Positions 28,808 to 39,782 are shown, counted from the first letter of the stretch. The stretch is 64,000 bases of DNA from Eubacterium sp. (GCA_017965495.1 JAGCPW010000095.1:1-64000); one strand, 5' to 3'. Notes: generated by a model from the letters alone, not told the origin. Numbers and translations: made by a program.

Positions 28808-30352
28808 TTGGATTTAAAAGATGTCACATAGGAATAGCTTCAGGAAATAATGAGGGGTAACAGAGTAGACGTATTTAAAAGTGTTATCCAAAAGATGATT
28901 GCCAAGAACGATGCCGCCTATGAAAAGCTTAAAGGTAGAGAATCAACAAAGAGACATTTATCTCATGAGTATAGCCCGGAAGATATAGACAGAATTGTTA
29001 AAGGGGGTACATCAATAGAGAAATGTAGGTTATCTCAACACTTTTTTGAGATAAGTGGTTTGTATAAAAGAATCATTCTCCATTATGCAACTTTCCTAAC
29101 TTATAGTTGGTTGCTTATTCCTCATGCAAAAGGCTTTAAAGGTAAACTTTCTGAAAAGAGTAATCAGAAACAATACTATGAAGCCGCAGAATTTTGTAGC
29201 GATTTTGACATAGAAGATAAATGTACTATGTTTGCCACAAAAGTTTTAGTCGATGGCGGCTATTATGGAATTATTCATGATAATGCCGAAGGTATTGCAA
29301 TTTAGACTTTACCGTTTGCTTATTGCCGCAGTAGATTTAAGAATAGACAAGACGTTGATGTTATTGAATTCGACCTAAGATTTTTCGATAAAGAAATTTC
29401 TGATGATAAACTTCGCCGCGAAATCTTAAAAGCATATCCATCTGAAATTCAGAAAGGATATAAGAAGTATAAGCGCGAAGGACAGGGCGCAGACCCTTGG
29501 ATGTTCATTTCTGAAAAGATTGGTATTTATTTCTGCTATATAAAAGAAACACCATTCTTCTTGGATTTAATTCCTTTAATTGATGACTTAGAAGATTATA
29601 AAGATATTAACAAACAAAGAAACTTACTTGCCTTAAAGAGAATCGTTACACAGGAAATTCCACACGATGGTCTTAACCTGTTATTCGAGCCTGACGAAGG
29701 TATGGAAATGCACGAAGGTATTGTTGAAATGCTTTCGGAAAGTCCGGATACTGATGTTATTACATCATATGGTAAGGTTGGTCTTTTAGACCTTAGCGGC
29801 GAGTAGGGTGATAGAACTGACGTAGAACAGGCCCAGCAATTAGTTTATGATGCTGCCGGCGTAACAAAAGAATTATTTAGTGCTTCAAGTCCGGCGGGAC
29901 TAGAAATGTCTCTTGATAATGACTTATCTATGATGATGATTTTAGGCAGAAAATTTGCACACTTCTTTAGTGTACTTATGAACAATAAATTCGGAAATAA
30001 GAAAATATCTTTTAATTTTGTAATACTCCCTGTAAGTTACTACAATTTAGATGAATACACATCAAAAGCCAAAGACTTGGCAGCATTTGGTTATGTATTT
30101 CTTACTCCGGTTGCGGCTTCTGGTGTTAACCAGGTTAACCTTAGTGACCTTAAGAGTTTAGAAAATGATGTGTTAGATTTAGACGAAGTGCTTAAACCTC
30201 TCCAGTCTGCGTACACACAATCTGGCAAGACGAACGCCGTTACTGCTTAGGCTACGAAGGACGCTAATAAATCTGCTACTGCAAGTTCTTCAAGTTCATC
30301 ATCAGAAAGTAAGAGTACAACATCGACTAGCGAGACTAGCAAATCAAATTAA
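28808..30352 (+). CDS. Portal protein
   Basis: 514 aa. TTG start at 28808 with AGGAGGTG upstream; TAG codons at 28829, 28835, 29303, 29804 and 30248; stop TAA. Early helical domain, beta-rich middle, then the long helical region LFSASSPAGLEMSLDNDLSM (about 360-400) typical of portal crown/stem transitions. C-terminal Ser/Thr tail. Forms the dodecameric DNA channel of the head. Assignment rests on position after TerL and overall pattern. Confidence 0.8.
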
Positions 30353-30372
30353 AAAGGTGGTGAGAATAAAAC

Positions 30373-31701
30373 ATGAGCGTAAGAATTCCTACAGAAATAG
30401 AAGTTTCTCTTTATTCCAAGCCGGAAAAAGTCACCGCAACACTTTCAAAATGCAGAGGGCGTTATTTTTATAGAGGAATGAACCGAAATCGTACATATAT
30501 AACGGACGATTTTGCAAGATAGCTTATTGAGTCTTTACCTTATGCTCCAATTAAGGGTATCTTTAATATGGATGAATTAGACTTTGAAGATCATGGCTAT
30601 GCAAATTCGGATGGTAAGATTTATGGTATCGTCCCAGAAAATCCAAACTTTGCGTGGGAAAAGCATTTAGACAAAGATGGAATAGAGAGAGAATATGCGT
30701 GCTCAGATGTTATTCTTTTTACTGCCCTCTATCCAGAAGCCAATTTAATTCCTACCAAACCTCAGTCAATGGAAATTTATTCTAAAGACTTAGAAGGTGA
30801 ATGGATGATTTCTGAGGAAGACGGAGAACCGTATTTCCTTTTTAAAAAGGGAAGACTACTTGGCTTATAGGTACTTGGTGACGAAGTTGAGCCGTGTTTT
30901 GAAGGTGCGGCTTTCTTCGAACTAAGAAAAAGAGCCAGAGACTTATATCACTATTTTGAGGAGGAGAGTAAGAAGATGGAAAATGAAAACAAAGTTCCAG
31001 TTGAAAACACTGTAACTCCTGAAGCTCCAGCAGTAGTTGAAGCTCCACAGACTACAGAAGCACCAACTGAAAATACAGTAGCTACACCAGCAGCTGAAGA
31101 ACCAAAGGCTACAGAACCAGAAGCTCCAGCAGTTGATAACACAGTAGTTACACCTGAAACTCCAGCAGAAGAACCAAAGGTTGCAGAACCAGAGGCTCCA
31201 GCAGAAGACTTCGCGGCAAAGTATGAAGCTCTTGTTGCTGAATTTGAAGCTGCTAAAACAGATTTCGCCGCAAAAATGGATGAATTAAACGCAAAGCTTA
31301 CAGAAGCTGAAGAAAAAATTAATTCATACTCTACAACAATTGAGGAAAAAGAAGCTGAAATTGTTAGACTCAACTCAGCACTTTCCGACATAAATAATGA
31401 AAAGTCAGATTTAGAGTCTTATAAGAAGACTGTAGAAACAGAAGAAAAGAACAAGATAATTGATGAATTCTCTGCTAATCTTTCAGCAGACCAGATTGCA
31501 GAATTTACCGAAAAGATGGCTGACTATTCTGTTGAAGACTTTAGAAAAGAGTTATGCTTCGCAGCATATAACTCAGGTGCTTCATTTGGCAAGACAGAAG
31601 AACCAGTTCTCATTTATAAGAACGAAGGTTCAAAAGGTGAAATTGATGCCGTTTGCGCACTCATTGAAAATCACATGAAAAAAGAAGGAGGTAATAAATA
31701 A
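30373..31701 (+). CDS. Head maturation protease-scaffold reading frame
   Basis: 442 aa with TAG at 30520 and 30868. The N-terminal part (about 1-200) is beta-rich and contains GLQVLGDEVEPCFEGAAFFE, a segment type seen in phage prohead protease/scaffold proteins; catalytic residues cannot be fixed by eye. The C-terminal 241 residues are a Pro/Ala/Glu-rich linker and coiled coil typical of scaffolds. An internal start at 30976 would give scaffold alone. Position before the capsid genes supports the role. Confidence 0.68.
30976..31701 (+). CDS. Scaffold protein from internal start
   Basis: 241 aa in the same frame as the protease gene. GAGGAGGAG lies 9 nt before ATG 30976, a near-ideal site. 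Residues 1-75 are Ala/Pro/Glu/Val repeats, 80-165 a long coiled coil, then a compact C-terminal domain. No TAG. The arrangement matches lambda C/Nu3, where scaffold is made from the 3' part of the protease gene. Confidence 0.72.
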   Translation: MENENKVPVENTVTPEAPAVVEAPQTTEAPTENTVATPAAEEPKATEPEAPAVDNTVVTPETPAEEPKVAEPEAPAEDFAAKYEALVAEFEAAKTDFAAKMDELNAKLTEAEEKINSYSTTIEEKEAEIVRLNSALSDINNEKSDLESYKKTVETEEKNKIIDEFSANLSADQIAEFTEKMADYSVEDFRKELCFAAYNSGASFGKTEEPVLIYKNEGSKGEIDAVCALIENHMKKEGGNK

Positions 31702-32441
31702 TGGCACTTGTAAAATTTGACAGAGGCCTCTTCCGTAACGGTAAGAAAGCTTCAGGTAACAACTACGGTCAGATTGAACCAAACCAGGTATGGTTCACTA
31801 GAGCCGGCATGGTAGAAGCACAGTGTGCTCTCGACCCTAATTTTTATTCAGATGAAAAGGTAGGCCCATATGTAAATGCTGTAACAACAGCTGGTGTGGC
31901 TACAGGCGACAAGATTGTAGCACAGAATGGTGCTTGTGTTCTTGTAAACAAGCCAAACTCACTTGTAACAGTACCTACAAAGGCACTTTCAGACCTTGGA
32001 CTTCCACTTGGTATGATTTATTCATCAGAACAGATGTATGATGAAAGAGAAAACAACAGAAGAAAGTTCTGCTCAACAACAAAGGACTTCCTCCCAAGAG
32101 TAGGTTATCTCCAGAGAGGTATGAGAATTACAACAAACACTGTTGCTTGGGATACAACAACTTCAATCACAACAACAGACCTTGATAGCAATATCACACT
32201 TGACCTTTCAGCTTGCACATCTACAGATGATTCATATTACGTAGTAGCTAACCTTAAGAGATTCATTGAATCAGGTACAAGCACTCCAGTTTATGCGGCT
32301 GTTGTAGAAGGTTCAGATGGTGAACTTGTAATTGGTTATGACATCACAGGTAACGACGCACTTGGCGGCGTAGTAGCACAGCTTGTTGCTGTATATGACA
32401 ATGCAGACAGAACATGCTCATTCATGTTCCAGATTCTTTAA
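31701..32441 (+). CDS. Head protein, possible decoration protein, 246 aa
   Basis: Starts at TAATG overlap with the scaffold stop, after GGAGG. Beta-rich, no TAG, codon choice like the capsid gene, thus probably abundant. Lies between scaffold and major capsid, where decoration or cement proteins usually lie. No family recognised with certainty. Confidence 0.68.
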   Translation: MALVKFDRGLFRNGKKASGNNYGQIEPNQVWFTRAGMVEAQCALDPNFYSDEKVGPYVNAVTTAGVATGDKIVAQNGACVLVNKPNSLVTVPTKALSDLGLPLGMIYSSEQMYDERENNRRKFCSTTKDFLPRVGYLQRGMRITTNTVAWDTTTSITTTDLDSNITLDLSACTSTDDSYYVVANLKRFIESGTSTPVYAAVVEGSDGELVIGYDITGNDALGGVVAQLVAVYDNADRTCSFMFQIL

Positions 32442-32460
32442 TAAGGAGAGGTGATAATTA

Positions 32461-33633
32461 ATGGATAAGAACGCAATCAAAGCACTTTATATCCACGCTC
32501 TTAGAGGTACTTCTCCTGACGTAACAAAGTACAGCGCAACAGATATAAAGGGTACAATCGCAGACGAATTTAATAAGCTCTGTGCAACAAGAAAAGATTA
32601 TGAAGATAACAAATACACAATCTTCCAGATTATGCAGGAATCATTCGATGAGGTTCTTCCTAAGTACGTTGGAGATGCTTTCGGTGTATTTGCTGAATAC
32701 AAGACAGTAGGACTTAACCAGAAGTACACATTCAAGGTTAAGAGAGGACGTATGCGTGCAAAGACATTCATCACAGAAGTAGGTCTTTCAGGTGTATACG
32801 AAGCCTTCAGACTTGACCACGACTACTTCGAAGTTGGAGGCAAGGCTTTCGGTGGCGCTGCTTACATTGACTTCGAAAGACTCCGTTCAGGTGATGAAGA
32901 CATTACAGAACCTTTCAACCTTTTAATGGAAGGTCTTCAGGAAGCTATCAACAGAGAAATTGCTAAGGCTCTTATCGCTACAGTTCAGAACTCAGATATG
33001 CCTATCGCAAACAAGGTTTCTGTTAACGGCTTTGACCCAGCAGCTATGATGAAGCTTATCACAATTGCTAAGACATATGGCGGCGGTTCAGCAGTAATCC
33101 TTGCTACACCAGAATGGGTAGCTGAAATGGGTCCTGATGCAATCGGTATGCCAATCCTTGCTAACCCGGCTTCAAACGCTGGTTACGCTACACCAGTTTA
33201 CTCACCAAAGGATATTAATGATATTGCTAATGGTGGTTTCGTAACAACATTCAGAGGTACACCAATCGTTCAGCTTCCACAGTCATTTGTTGACGAAAAC
33301 AACGATATGTACCAGATTCCATCACAGTATGCTTTCGTAATGCCAGCAAATCAGGGCGAAAAGATTGTTAAGGTTGTATTTGAAGGCGAAACACAGATTG
33401 ATGACTTCAAGAACAGAGACCGTTCAATCGAACTTGAAGTTTACAAGAGATTTGGTGTTGCAATACTCACTACAAACAACTGGTGTGTATATGAAAACCT
33501 CGACCTTGCTGGTACTCCATGCATTATCGACGTTAACAACCTTGGCTTCGTTAACCACCCACACAAACTTGGTAAGGTTAATGTTGGTCAGAACACTGAT
33601 TACTCAGACGCATCTAAGATTAACACACTTTAA
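32461..33633 (+). CDS. Major capsid protein
   Basis: 390 aa, HK97-fold type. N-terminal helix, E-loop-like segment, spine helix region LLMEGLQEAINREIAKALIA (about 159-178) and C-terminal beta strands. GGAGAGGTG precedes the ATG. No TAG; strongly biased codons. Followed by a terminator, as expected for a very highly expressed gene. Confidence 0.85.
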   Translation: MDKNAIKALYIHALRGTSPDVTKYSATDIKGTIADEFNKLCATRKDYEDNKYTIFQIMQESFDEVLPKYVGDAFGVFAEYKTVGLNQKYTFKVKRGRMRAKTFITEVGLSGVYEAFRLDHDYFEVGGKAFGGAAYIDFERLRSGDEDITEPFNLLMEGLQEAINREIAKALIATVQNSDMPIANKVSVNGFDPAAMMKLITIAKTYGGGSAVILATPEWVAEMGPDAIGMPILANPASNAGYATPVYSPKDINDIANGGFVTTFRGTPIVQLPQSFVDENNDMYQIPSQYAFVMPANQGEKIVKVVFEGETQIDDFKNRDRSIELEVYKRFGVAILTTNNWCVYENLDLAGTPCIIDVNNLGFVNHPHKLGKVNVGQNTDYSDASKINTL

Positions 33634-33660
33634 TCTTAAAAATCGAATACATAGTAAAGA

Positions 33661-33691
33661 AAAGGTGAGTGAGAGATTTCTCACCACCTTT
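33661..33691 (+). terminator. Terminator after the capsid gene
   Basis: AAAGGT/ACCTTT plus TGAGA/TCTCA stem, then CTTTATATATTT. Confidence 0.78.
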
Positions 33692-33729
33692 CTTTATATA
33701 TTTAAAGGAGTTAAAAGGAGGAATTTAAT

Positions 33730-34281
33730 ATGTTACAGAGTACAACAAGAATGGTAAGACTTAGAAACACAACAGACAAGACAGTAGTGGTTGTAGACCC
33801 TATTAACAATATCAGAAGAGAGTTCCCAAGAAAGAACGTAGTTCAGGAAATCCCATTTGATATGGTAGCACAGCTTTTATTCCAGACTGGTTTTAGAAAC
33901 ATGATTGAGTCTGGTATGCTTTTTATTGATAGCATGGAAGATAAGATTGACCTTGGTCTTGAAGAACCAGACACAACAACACCAACAAATATTGTTGTTT
34001 TCTCAGACGAGGAAAAGGTTCAGCTCTTAACTACTGCATCAGTTTCAGATTTTGTTGAAAAACTTTCTCACGTTACTTATGAGGAAGCTGCAGAACTTGT
34101 AAAATTCGCGGCGAAAAATGACATCTATAATCCGGAAAAATCAGACATTCTTAAAGAAATTACAGGCCTTGATGTTGTAGCTATGATTGCTAAGAAAAAG
34201 GCTTTTGAAGAAGCTGATAAAAGAGCCGCATCAATGAAAGAAGATAGAGAACCAGAGGGTGTATTTAAACCAAGAAGATAA
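33730..34281 (+). CDS. Head-associated protein, 183 aa
   Basis: Compact beta N-terminal domain (about 1-70) and helical, charged C-terminus (SDEEKVQLLT... to REPEGVFKPRR). GGAGG precedes the ATG. No TAG. Position after capsid suggests a head completion or minor head protein. Confidence 0.65.
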   Translation: MLQSTTRMVRLRNTTDKTVVVVDPINNIRREFPRKNVVQEIPFDMVAQLLFQTGFRNMIESGMLFIDSMEDKIDLGLEEPDTTTPTNIVVFSDEEKVQLLTTASVSDFVEKLSHVTYEEAAELVKFAAKNDIYNPEKSDILKEITGLDVVAMIAKKKAFEEADKRAASMKEDREPEGVFKPRR

Positions 34282-34294
34282 TGAGGTGAGATAA

Positions 34295-34771
34295 TTGACA
34301 ACTTTGATGGATGTTTACGGTGCTTTTCTATCAAAGGTCAACGAAGACGAATGGTCACATTGTTATTCAAAGGAAGAACTTGAATGGTTCATAAAAGATT
34401 GGAGAGCCTTTTTAGATTAGGCCCTCCCTTATTTTAAGTTCCCAAGATGTAGTCTTGAAATTGACGAAACAAATCAGTGCTTTGTTGATGACAAGATGGG
34501 CAATGAAGAAATTCAGGTTATTTCCACATTCATGAAACAGCAATGGCTAAAAAGAACTGTTGACAGTTGGGAAAACATTAAAACACAATATGATGAAGCA
34601 GACTTCTCACAGGCCAATCTCTTAAAAACATTTATTCAGTTAAAGGATTAGGTTTGTAAAGAAGCTTTAGACTTAGAAAGAACATACTATCGTTCAGTCA
34701 ATAAGTCTCCTTTTAGATATAGACAATTAGCGGGAGGCGGCGGAAAGAATGGACGAAAAATACGTAGATAA
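34295..34771 (+). CDS. Head-tail connector, 158 aa
   Basis: TTG start at 34295 after GAGGTG. TAG codons at 34418 and 34649; stop TAA. All-helical pattern of gp6/gp15-like adaptors, which bind below the portal (DVYGAFLSKVNEDEWSHCYS; LKRTVDSWENIKTQYDEADF). Overlaps the next gene by 23 bases. Not detectable as one frame without read-through. Confidence 0.68.
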
Positions 34772-35015
34772 GTATAAGGAAACTCTTAAGAATCGTTTAT
34801 ACGGTTTACTTTGTGAAAGAGAAAAAGAAGGCTCATGGGAGACTTTTCTTGATAATATCCTTATAGACTTAAATAATTTTGAAAATAAGAAAAAGAGTTT
34901 TGATTACTATGTATTATATTCCAAACTATCATCTTGCCGCTTTGTTTCGTATAAATATTATAGAAAGATAATTTTCGAGTGTATGAATATCATTGATAGG
35001 ATTGATGTGCTATGA
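34749..35015 (+). CDS. Small head-tail protein, 88 aa
   Basis: Helical, basic and Tyr-rich. ATG after GGGAGGCGGCGG; ends ATGA overlapping the next start. Not recognised. Confidence 0.65.
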   Translation: MDEKYVDKYKETLKNRLYGLLCEREKEGSWETFLDNILIDLNNFENKKKSFDYYVLYSKLSSCRFVSYKYYRKIIFECMNIIDRIDVL

Positions 35016-35752
35016 ATGATTACTTTAATGATGTATATTTAAAAAGAATGAATAGAGATGGTAATACTATACAGGAAAGAGTAAGGACTGCCAAAGAGCG
35101 TGAATTTGATAAGCTATTTATTAAGAAGACCAAATATCGCGCCGTGATTTATGGTATAAATGATGAAGAATCTGATATTCCTTGCTCAATCCAACCATCA
35201 AAATGGACGCAAGATAAGATAGTTTCAAACATCTTAGTTCCTTTAAAATTTTCGCGCAAAAAGACGGGAGATTTATTTAGGACTTTCCAAAAGAACAAAA
35301 ATGTGGAATATGATAAGATTTGGTTGGTGGTTTACGTAAGTGATGATATTACTCACGGCTACCAATCTTACGAAGCCATTGAACTTGATACTGTTATTAC
35401 AATACCAAATCAATATGGCGAAACTCTTTATACAATTCCGGCGAAAATAGTTAGTGAAACATCTGTTTTCGTTAAGGACCAATTAATGTCATATGGTGCA
35501 GTTACTTACAGAGAACCACTTGCACATAGAAAACTTTTTACACAAAATTTTGACTTCCTTACTAAAGACACTTACTTTGAATATGAAGGAAGGGGATGGA
35601 AGATATCTGGCAATGACGATTTAAGTATTAAAAATGTAGCAATTCTTTCCTTTGAAGAATCGCTCGTTTCGCCGCCAGAGCCAAATTCGTCAAGAGACAT
35701 TTTGGTGGGAGAAGATGATAATTTCTTCTTGAATCATGAGAATAAGAGGTGA
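35012..35752 (+). CDS. Head-tail connector or closure protein, 246 aa
   Basis: Beta-rich protein with a basic N-terminal helix (NTIQERVRTAKEREFDKLFI). Position and length fit head-closure/stopper proteins; sequence family uncertain. No TAG. Confidence 0.6.
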   Translation: MNDYFNDVYLKRMNRDGNTIQERVRTAKEREFDKLFIKKTKYRAVIYGINDEESDIPCSIQPSKWTQDKIVSNILVPLKFSRKKTGDLFRTFQKNKNVEYDKIWLVVYVSDDITHGYQSYEAIELDTVITIPNQYGETLYTIPAKIVSETSVFVKDQLMSYGAVTYREPLAHRKLFTQNFDFLTKDTYFEYEGRGWKISGNDDLSIKNVAILSFEESLVSPPEPNSSRDILVGEDDNFFLNHENKR

Positions 35753-35757
35753 TTAAC

Positions 35758-36261
35758 ATGGAAGAATCAAAAGTTAATTATGGCTAGGAATTTGGAAAAA
35801 ATCTAATAAAAGTAGCAAAAAGCTTACTCAAGAATTAGGACCTATTAAAACTTCTTGTTAACACCGATGTTGACCCATTGGGTAAACAGCATCCTGATAT
35901 AGAGAATCCTATGCGCGAAATTTTTGGCAAACAAATTCGTGTGGTTCCGCTAGTAGAAGCTGTTGATGAAACAACCACAAGCAAGATTGTAATTGTTTAT
36001 TCCGGCGGAACGGTATATGATGAAAATGCCCAAAATGAACGTGCTTCTATTCTGGTGTATATTTATTGTCCATTTGAGGAATGGCTTATTACTGGTGACA
36101 ACTTAAGACCTCATGCTATCATGGCTGAAGTACGTAAATCTCTTTAGAATAAACGCATAAATGGTTTGGGAGAGATTAGATACGAAGGCTTTGACCTATC
36201 TTCCCTCACAAAGAATGTGGGAAGTTATACAATGAGGTTTACTATTGGCACTTTCAACTAA
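35758..36261 (+). CDS. Tail completion protein candidate, 167 aa
   Basis: TAG at 35785, 35824 and 36145; stop TAA. The centre (PMREIFGKQIRVVPLVEAVD; ASILVYIYCPFEEWLITGDN; RPHAIMAEVRKSL) follows the alpha/beta pattern of tail terminator proteins that cap the tail tube. Confidence 0.65.
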
Positions 36262-36994
36262 TCAAATGAGAGTGGTAAAGGAACAGGCTTATGGCGGCTA
36301 TCCTTCGTGGTTCTCTAATATCTGTCAAGTCAAACCTATTACCATGGGCGAATTTTTAAAAATGGGTTCAACAACCTATTATACACGTTTAGGTTTATTA
36401 CTCCTTACAACTTCAGAGATTGAGAATATCATTACTGAAAAGGGACTTAATCCCGAAGATTATGGTGACCTTCGCCCACTAACATATTTGCTTAGAAATG
36501 CCGAGGCTAGTGATTCGTTTTTGTTAGAACTAGAATCGGCTTTTTCTACCTTTATAGACGAGGAGATATTATTACTCCCAAAATTAAACGCTGTTCTTGT
36601 CGGTTCACCGGAAGACAAGCGACTTATTACTAATGATAATTTTGAAGACTTTCAAACAATTTTGCGACTTTAGAACAGGAAAGATGTTCCGGAGCCGCCG
36701 CCAGAAAACGAATCTGCAATAGCCAAAAAGATGCGTCTGGCAAGAGAAAAGCGCGAAGCAGTAAAGCGCAAATAGCAGTAGCAAAACGGCGAGGAACAGA
36801 GTCTTGAAGATTTACTGGAGATTGCCGAGGTTTTTGGAATTGATTATTAGAATAAATCTCTTTATTGTTTCTATGGTTTACTTTCAAGATACCAGCGAAA
36901 AGAAAAATGGGATTAGGACTTACATTCGCTATGGGCGGGTGGAGACCCTAAGAACATAAAGCCCGAATATTGGGGCTTATCTAAAAAAGATTAA
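36245..36994 (+). CDS. Tail assembly protein candidate, 249 aa
   Basis: TTG start at 36245 after GAGG; ATG 36266 is an alternative. TAG codons at 36671, 36773, 36779, 36848 and 36917. Contains a glutamine run written TAG-CAG-TAG-CAA after KRK. Helical and charged; sits just before the tube proteins, where tail assembly chaperones may lie. Function tentative. Confidence 0.65.
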
Positions 36995-37013
36995 CTAAGG
37001 AGGTTGAAGTTAA

Positions 37014-39761
37014 ATGGCAGATAATCTTTATGAAAAATTTGGTTCTCGTGAAATCGTTGACCTTATGCTCGAAAGAATCGACACAGTAAAGGAAACATAC
37101 GAATCACGCAGAAATTTTTCAGCATCTTCTATTCTTAAAGGCGCTCTTACAAGAACAATGGTTTACCCACTTGATGAAACTGGTGCTGGCGCAGAAGAAG
37201 GTTTTGAAGCTTACGTATTCAAGAACGCAGATATTCTTACTCATTTCAACTATGATTGTGATGATATAATCGGAGTTAACGGTGTATCAACAGTTACTGA
37301 TGAAAACCTTACACTCGAAGGAACATATTCAATCGGTGATGAAATTGCTAGTGATAGCGCAGACTTCACAACAATTTCTACATACTTAAAAACAGGCACA
37401 CCGGCTAAGATTTTTGGTGCTGATGATGTAACATCTGAATCACTCATTAATACTGAATCAGGTGCAGCAGTTGACGCTTCTGCTCTTTTTGATGCCGGAT
37501 ACGAAGCTGATGACATTACAATTTCAAAGATTAAGCTTACAGGTGAAATAACAGAAGGCGGCGAAACTACACAGGTCTTCACAGTTACTTTCACATCTAC
37601 TCTTATTTCAACAGAGGAAGCTTCACAGGGAGCATATAACATTAACCCTGACTCTTCATCACACTATGTAATGGATAGTGATAAGACACCGGGCACACAT
37701 GAATTCTCATATGCTGAACAGGTATGTATGTTATTTGCTAAGAACCAGAACCTTATTACAAAGTCAGGTGCACGTTATAGATTCGCAAATCCTGATACAA
37801 TGTTTACTGGCATCGAATTCAACGATAACTTTGCCGCTGCTCCTGGTAGCGAAACAAAGGTTGTAGTTGTTGGTGTTATTGGTTCTGTTTCAGAAGGCCT
37901 TTACGACATCGTAGAAGTAAATAAGGCAATCAATCAGCTTACAGAATCATATTCTGCTAAGGCTTATGATATTACTTATAGCGACTACGCAGAACTTCTT
38001 GTTGAAAATGAAATGGGATTCTACGTTCCACAGCAGCTCGGTAGTGCTTACAACAAGAAAACTGGCGCAATCACATTATTCGACCAGAATAACACATACT
38101 ACGACTTCGCTACAGCTCGTAAGGGCGTTGACACAGGTATCTACAATGCAGTAAATACTTGGGGCGATGATACACATTACTCAATCAATGACGCTATTGA
38201 TGCTCTTAAGCAGAAAGCTAAGACACTTGATGCTTCTGAAGGTTCAAGCGAAACTGGTTTCACAAGAGTATTTGGCGGCTACAAGGTAACAGGTAAGGAA
38301 ACAGTTGCTTCACCAATCATTGACGATATCGCCGCACAGAACAAGTACAACAGCTACACAATCAACGGTGTTGCAGTTACAGATATTGTTACTGGTAATG
38401 CACTTTCTTCACTTTACAATCTTGAAAGTGTACTTAATGCACTTGCAACAGCTGACACAGACGGACAGGTTGGACAGATTAGAATCCTTTCTTCTGCAGC
38501 AAAACAGTCAAATAGAGCAATCTATGTTGACCCATCAAGCGGTGCTCTTTCAAACAGCGCACACATTTACTTACTCACAAACGTAAATGCTAAGAGCCTT
38601 GTAACAGATAACAACGGTATCTTCGAGTTCTTCGATAAGGCCGGCAATAAGCTCTTCTATCAGGACAAGGTATTCGCTGGTACTTGCAACCTTGCACTTA
38701 TTACAATCGGTTCTTACGGACTTGTATTTGTAGTTAATAAGTACGGCACAAAGGCAATTAACAAGATTGCTTGGATGATTAACGAAAATGGTTATGCTAC
38801 TGATGCTCACCTCGTAAGAGTTGTTAAGAATGGTCTTATTCACACAGTAGATTGCAACGAATTCGGTACATCATTTGATGCTACTTGCACAGTTGCTGCT
38901 ATTAAGACAAGAAAGATTACAAAGAACGTTACAAAGTACACTCCAGTTCTTTACCTTGATACATTAAAGGTTACTAACCTTAACCAGACAGCTCAGAAGT
39001 CACAGGCTGAAGGTGGCCGCGGCAACAGCAAACTTATCACTTGGGACTACGGTAAGGAAATCACACTTCACTTTGAAGATGCTCTCTTTACACCGGCTTC
39101 AATGGCTGCTCTTTGGGCAGGCGGAAATAGCCCGGCTGAAGCTGTTCAGGACACAGACGTTGTAAACAGATACAACAAGTACACAGCAAAGAGAAACTTC
39201 ATTGTACCAGCTGGTAACAGTGAGGGTATCCCATCTGAAGGCGAAGTAACAGCTCAGGCTGTATATCTTGACCCAGAAACACTTCAGCCATATCAGGATG
39301 GTACTCCAATTGCTAAGGGCGAAGTTTACATCAAGTTTACACGTTCAGTTGGCTACAACGGCAACGCAATTGCTAAGGAAATCGTTGTTTCTGCTGAATC
39401 ATTCCCAGGTACATACCGTGTAGTTGGTGAAACAGTTGTAAGAAACAAGAAGACTGGTAAGGATGAAAGCTTCCAGATTATCATTGCAGAAGCTAAGATG
39501 ACAAGTGAAAACACAGCAATCGAACTTTCTGCTGATGGTGACCCAGTAGTATTCAGCTTTGACATGGACGTTCAGAGACCTGAAAACGGCGAAATGGTTA
39601 AATTCGTTCAGTTTGAAATTGTAGAAAATACAGAAGAAAACGACGGTTCAACAATGATTGTTGGTACTGAGGACCTTAACCTTCTTGATGAAGCTGAACT
39701 TTACAAAGTTGACGGAGAAGACGAGGGCGAAACAATCGCTATTGGCGCTACAGAATATTGA
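37014..39761 (+). CDS. Tail tube-like protein 1 with large insertion, 915 aa
   Basis: N-terminal start NLYEKFGSREIVDLMLERID matches the starts of the four following paralogs. The family core VLYLDTLKVTN...GGRGNSKLITWDYGKE...EDALFTPAS (about 645-695) and the end FPGTYRVVGETVVRNKKTGK ... ADGDPVVFSFDM (about 800-870) come only after about 600 inserted residues that are beta-rich and acidic. No TAG and capsid-like codon bias, so probably the main tube protein, with the insertion on the tail surface. Confidence 0.72.
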   Translation: MADNLYEKFGSREIVDLMLERIDTVKETYESRRNFSASSILKGALTRTMVYPLDETGAGAEEGFEAYVFKNADILTHFNYDCDDIIGVNGVSTVTDENLTLEGTYSIGDEIASDSADFTTISTYLKTGTPAKIFGADDVTSESLINTESGAAVDASALFDAGYEADDITISKIKLTGEITEGGETTQVFTVTFTSTLISTEEASQGAYNINPDSSSHYVMDSDKTPGTHEFSYAEQVCMLFAKNQNLITKSGARYRFANPDTMFTGIEFNDNFAAAPGSETKVVVVGVIGSVSEGLYDIVEVNKAINQLTESYSAKAYDITYSDYAELLVENEMGFYVPQQLGSAYNKKTGAITLFDQNNTYYDFATARKGVDTGIYNAVNTWGDDTHYSINDAIDALKQKAKTLDASEGSSETGFTRVFGGYKVTGKETVASPIIDDIAAQNKYNSYTINGVAVTDIVTGNALSSLYNLESVLNALATADTDGQVGQIRILSSAAKQSNRAIYVDPSSGALSNSAHIYLLTNVNAKSLVTDNNGIFEFFDKAGNKLFYQDKVFAGTCNLALITIGSYGLVFVVNKYGTKAINKIAWMINENGYATDAHLVRVVKNGLIHTVDCNEFGTSFDATCTVAAIKTRKITKNVTKYTPVLYLDTLKVTNLNQTAQKSQAEGGRGNSKLITWDYGKEITLHFEDALFTPASMAALWAGGNSPAEAVQDTDVVNRYNKYTAKRNFIVPAGNSEGIPSEGEVTAQAVYLDPETLQPYQDGTPIAKGEVYIKFTRSVGYNGNAIAKEIVVSAESFPGTYRVVGETVVRNKKTGKDESFQIIIAEAKMTSENTAIELSADGDPVVFSFDMDVQRPENGEMVKFVQFEIVENTEENDGSTMIVGTEDLNLLDEAELYKVDGEDEGETIAIGATEY

Positions 39762-39782
39762 TTAATTGAGAGGTGATACTCA

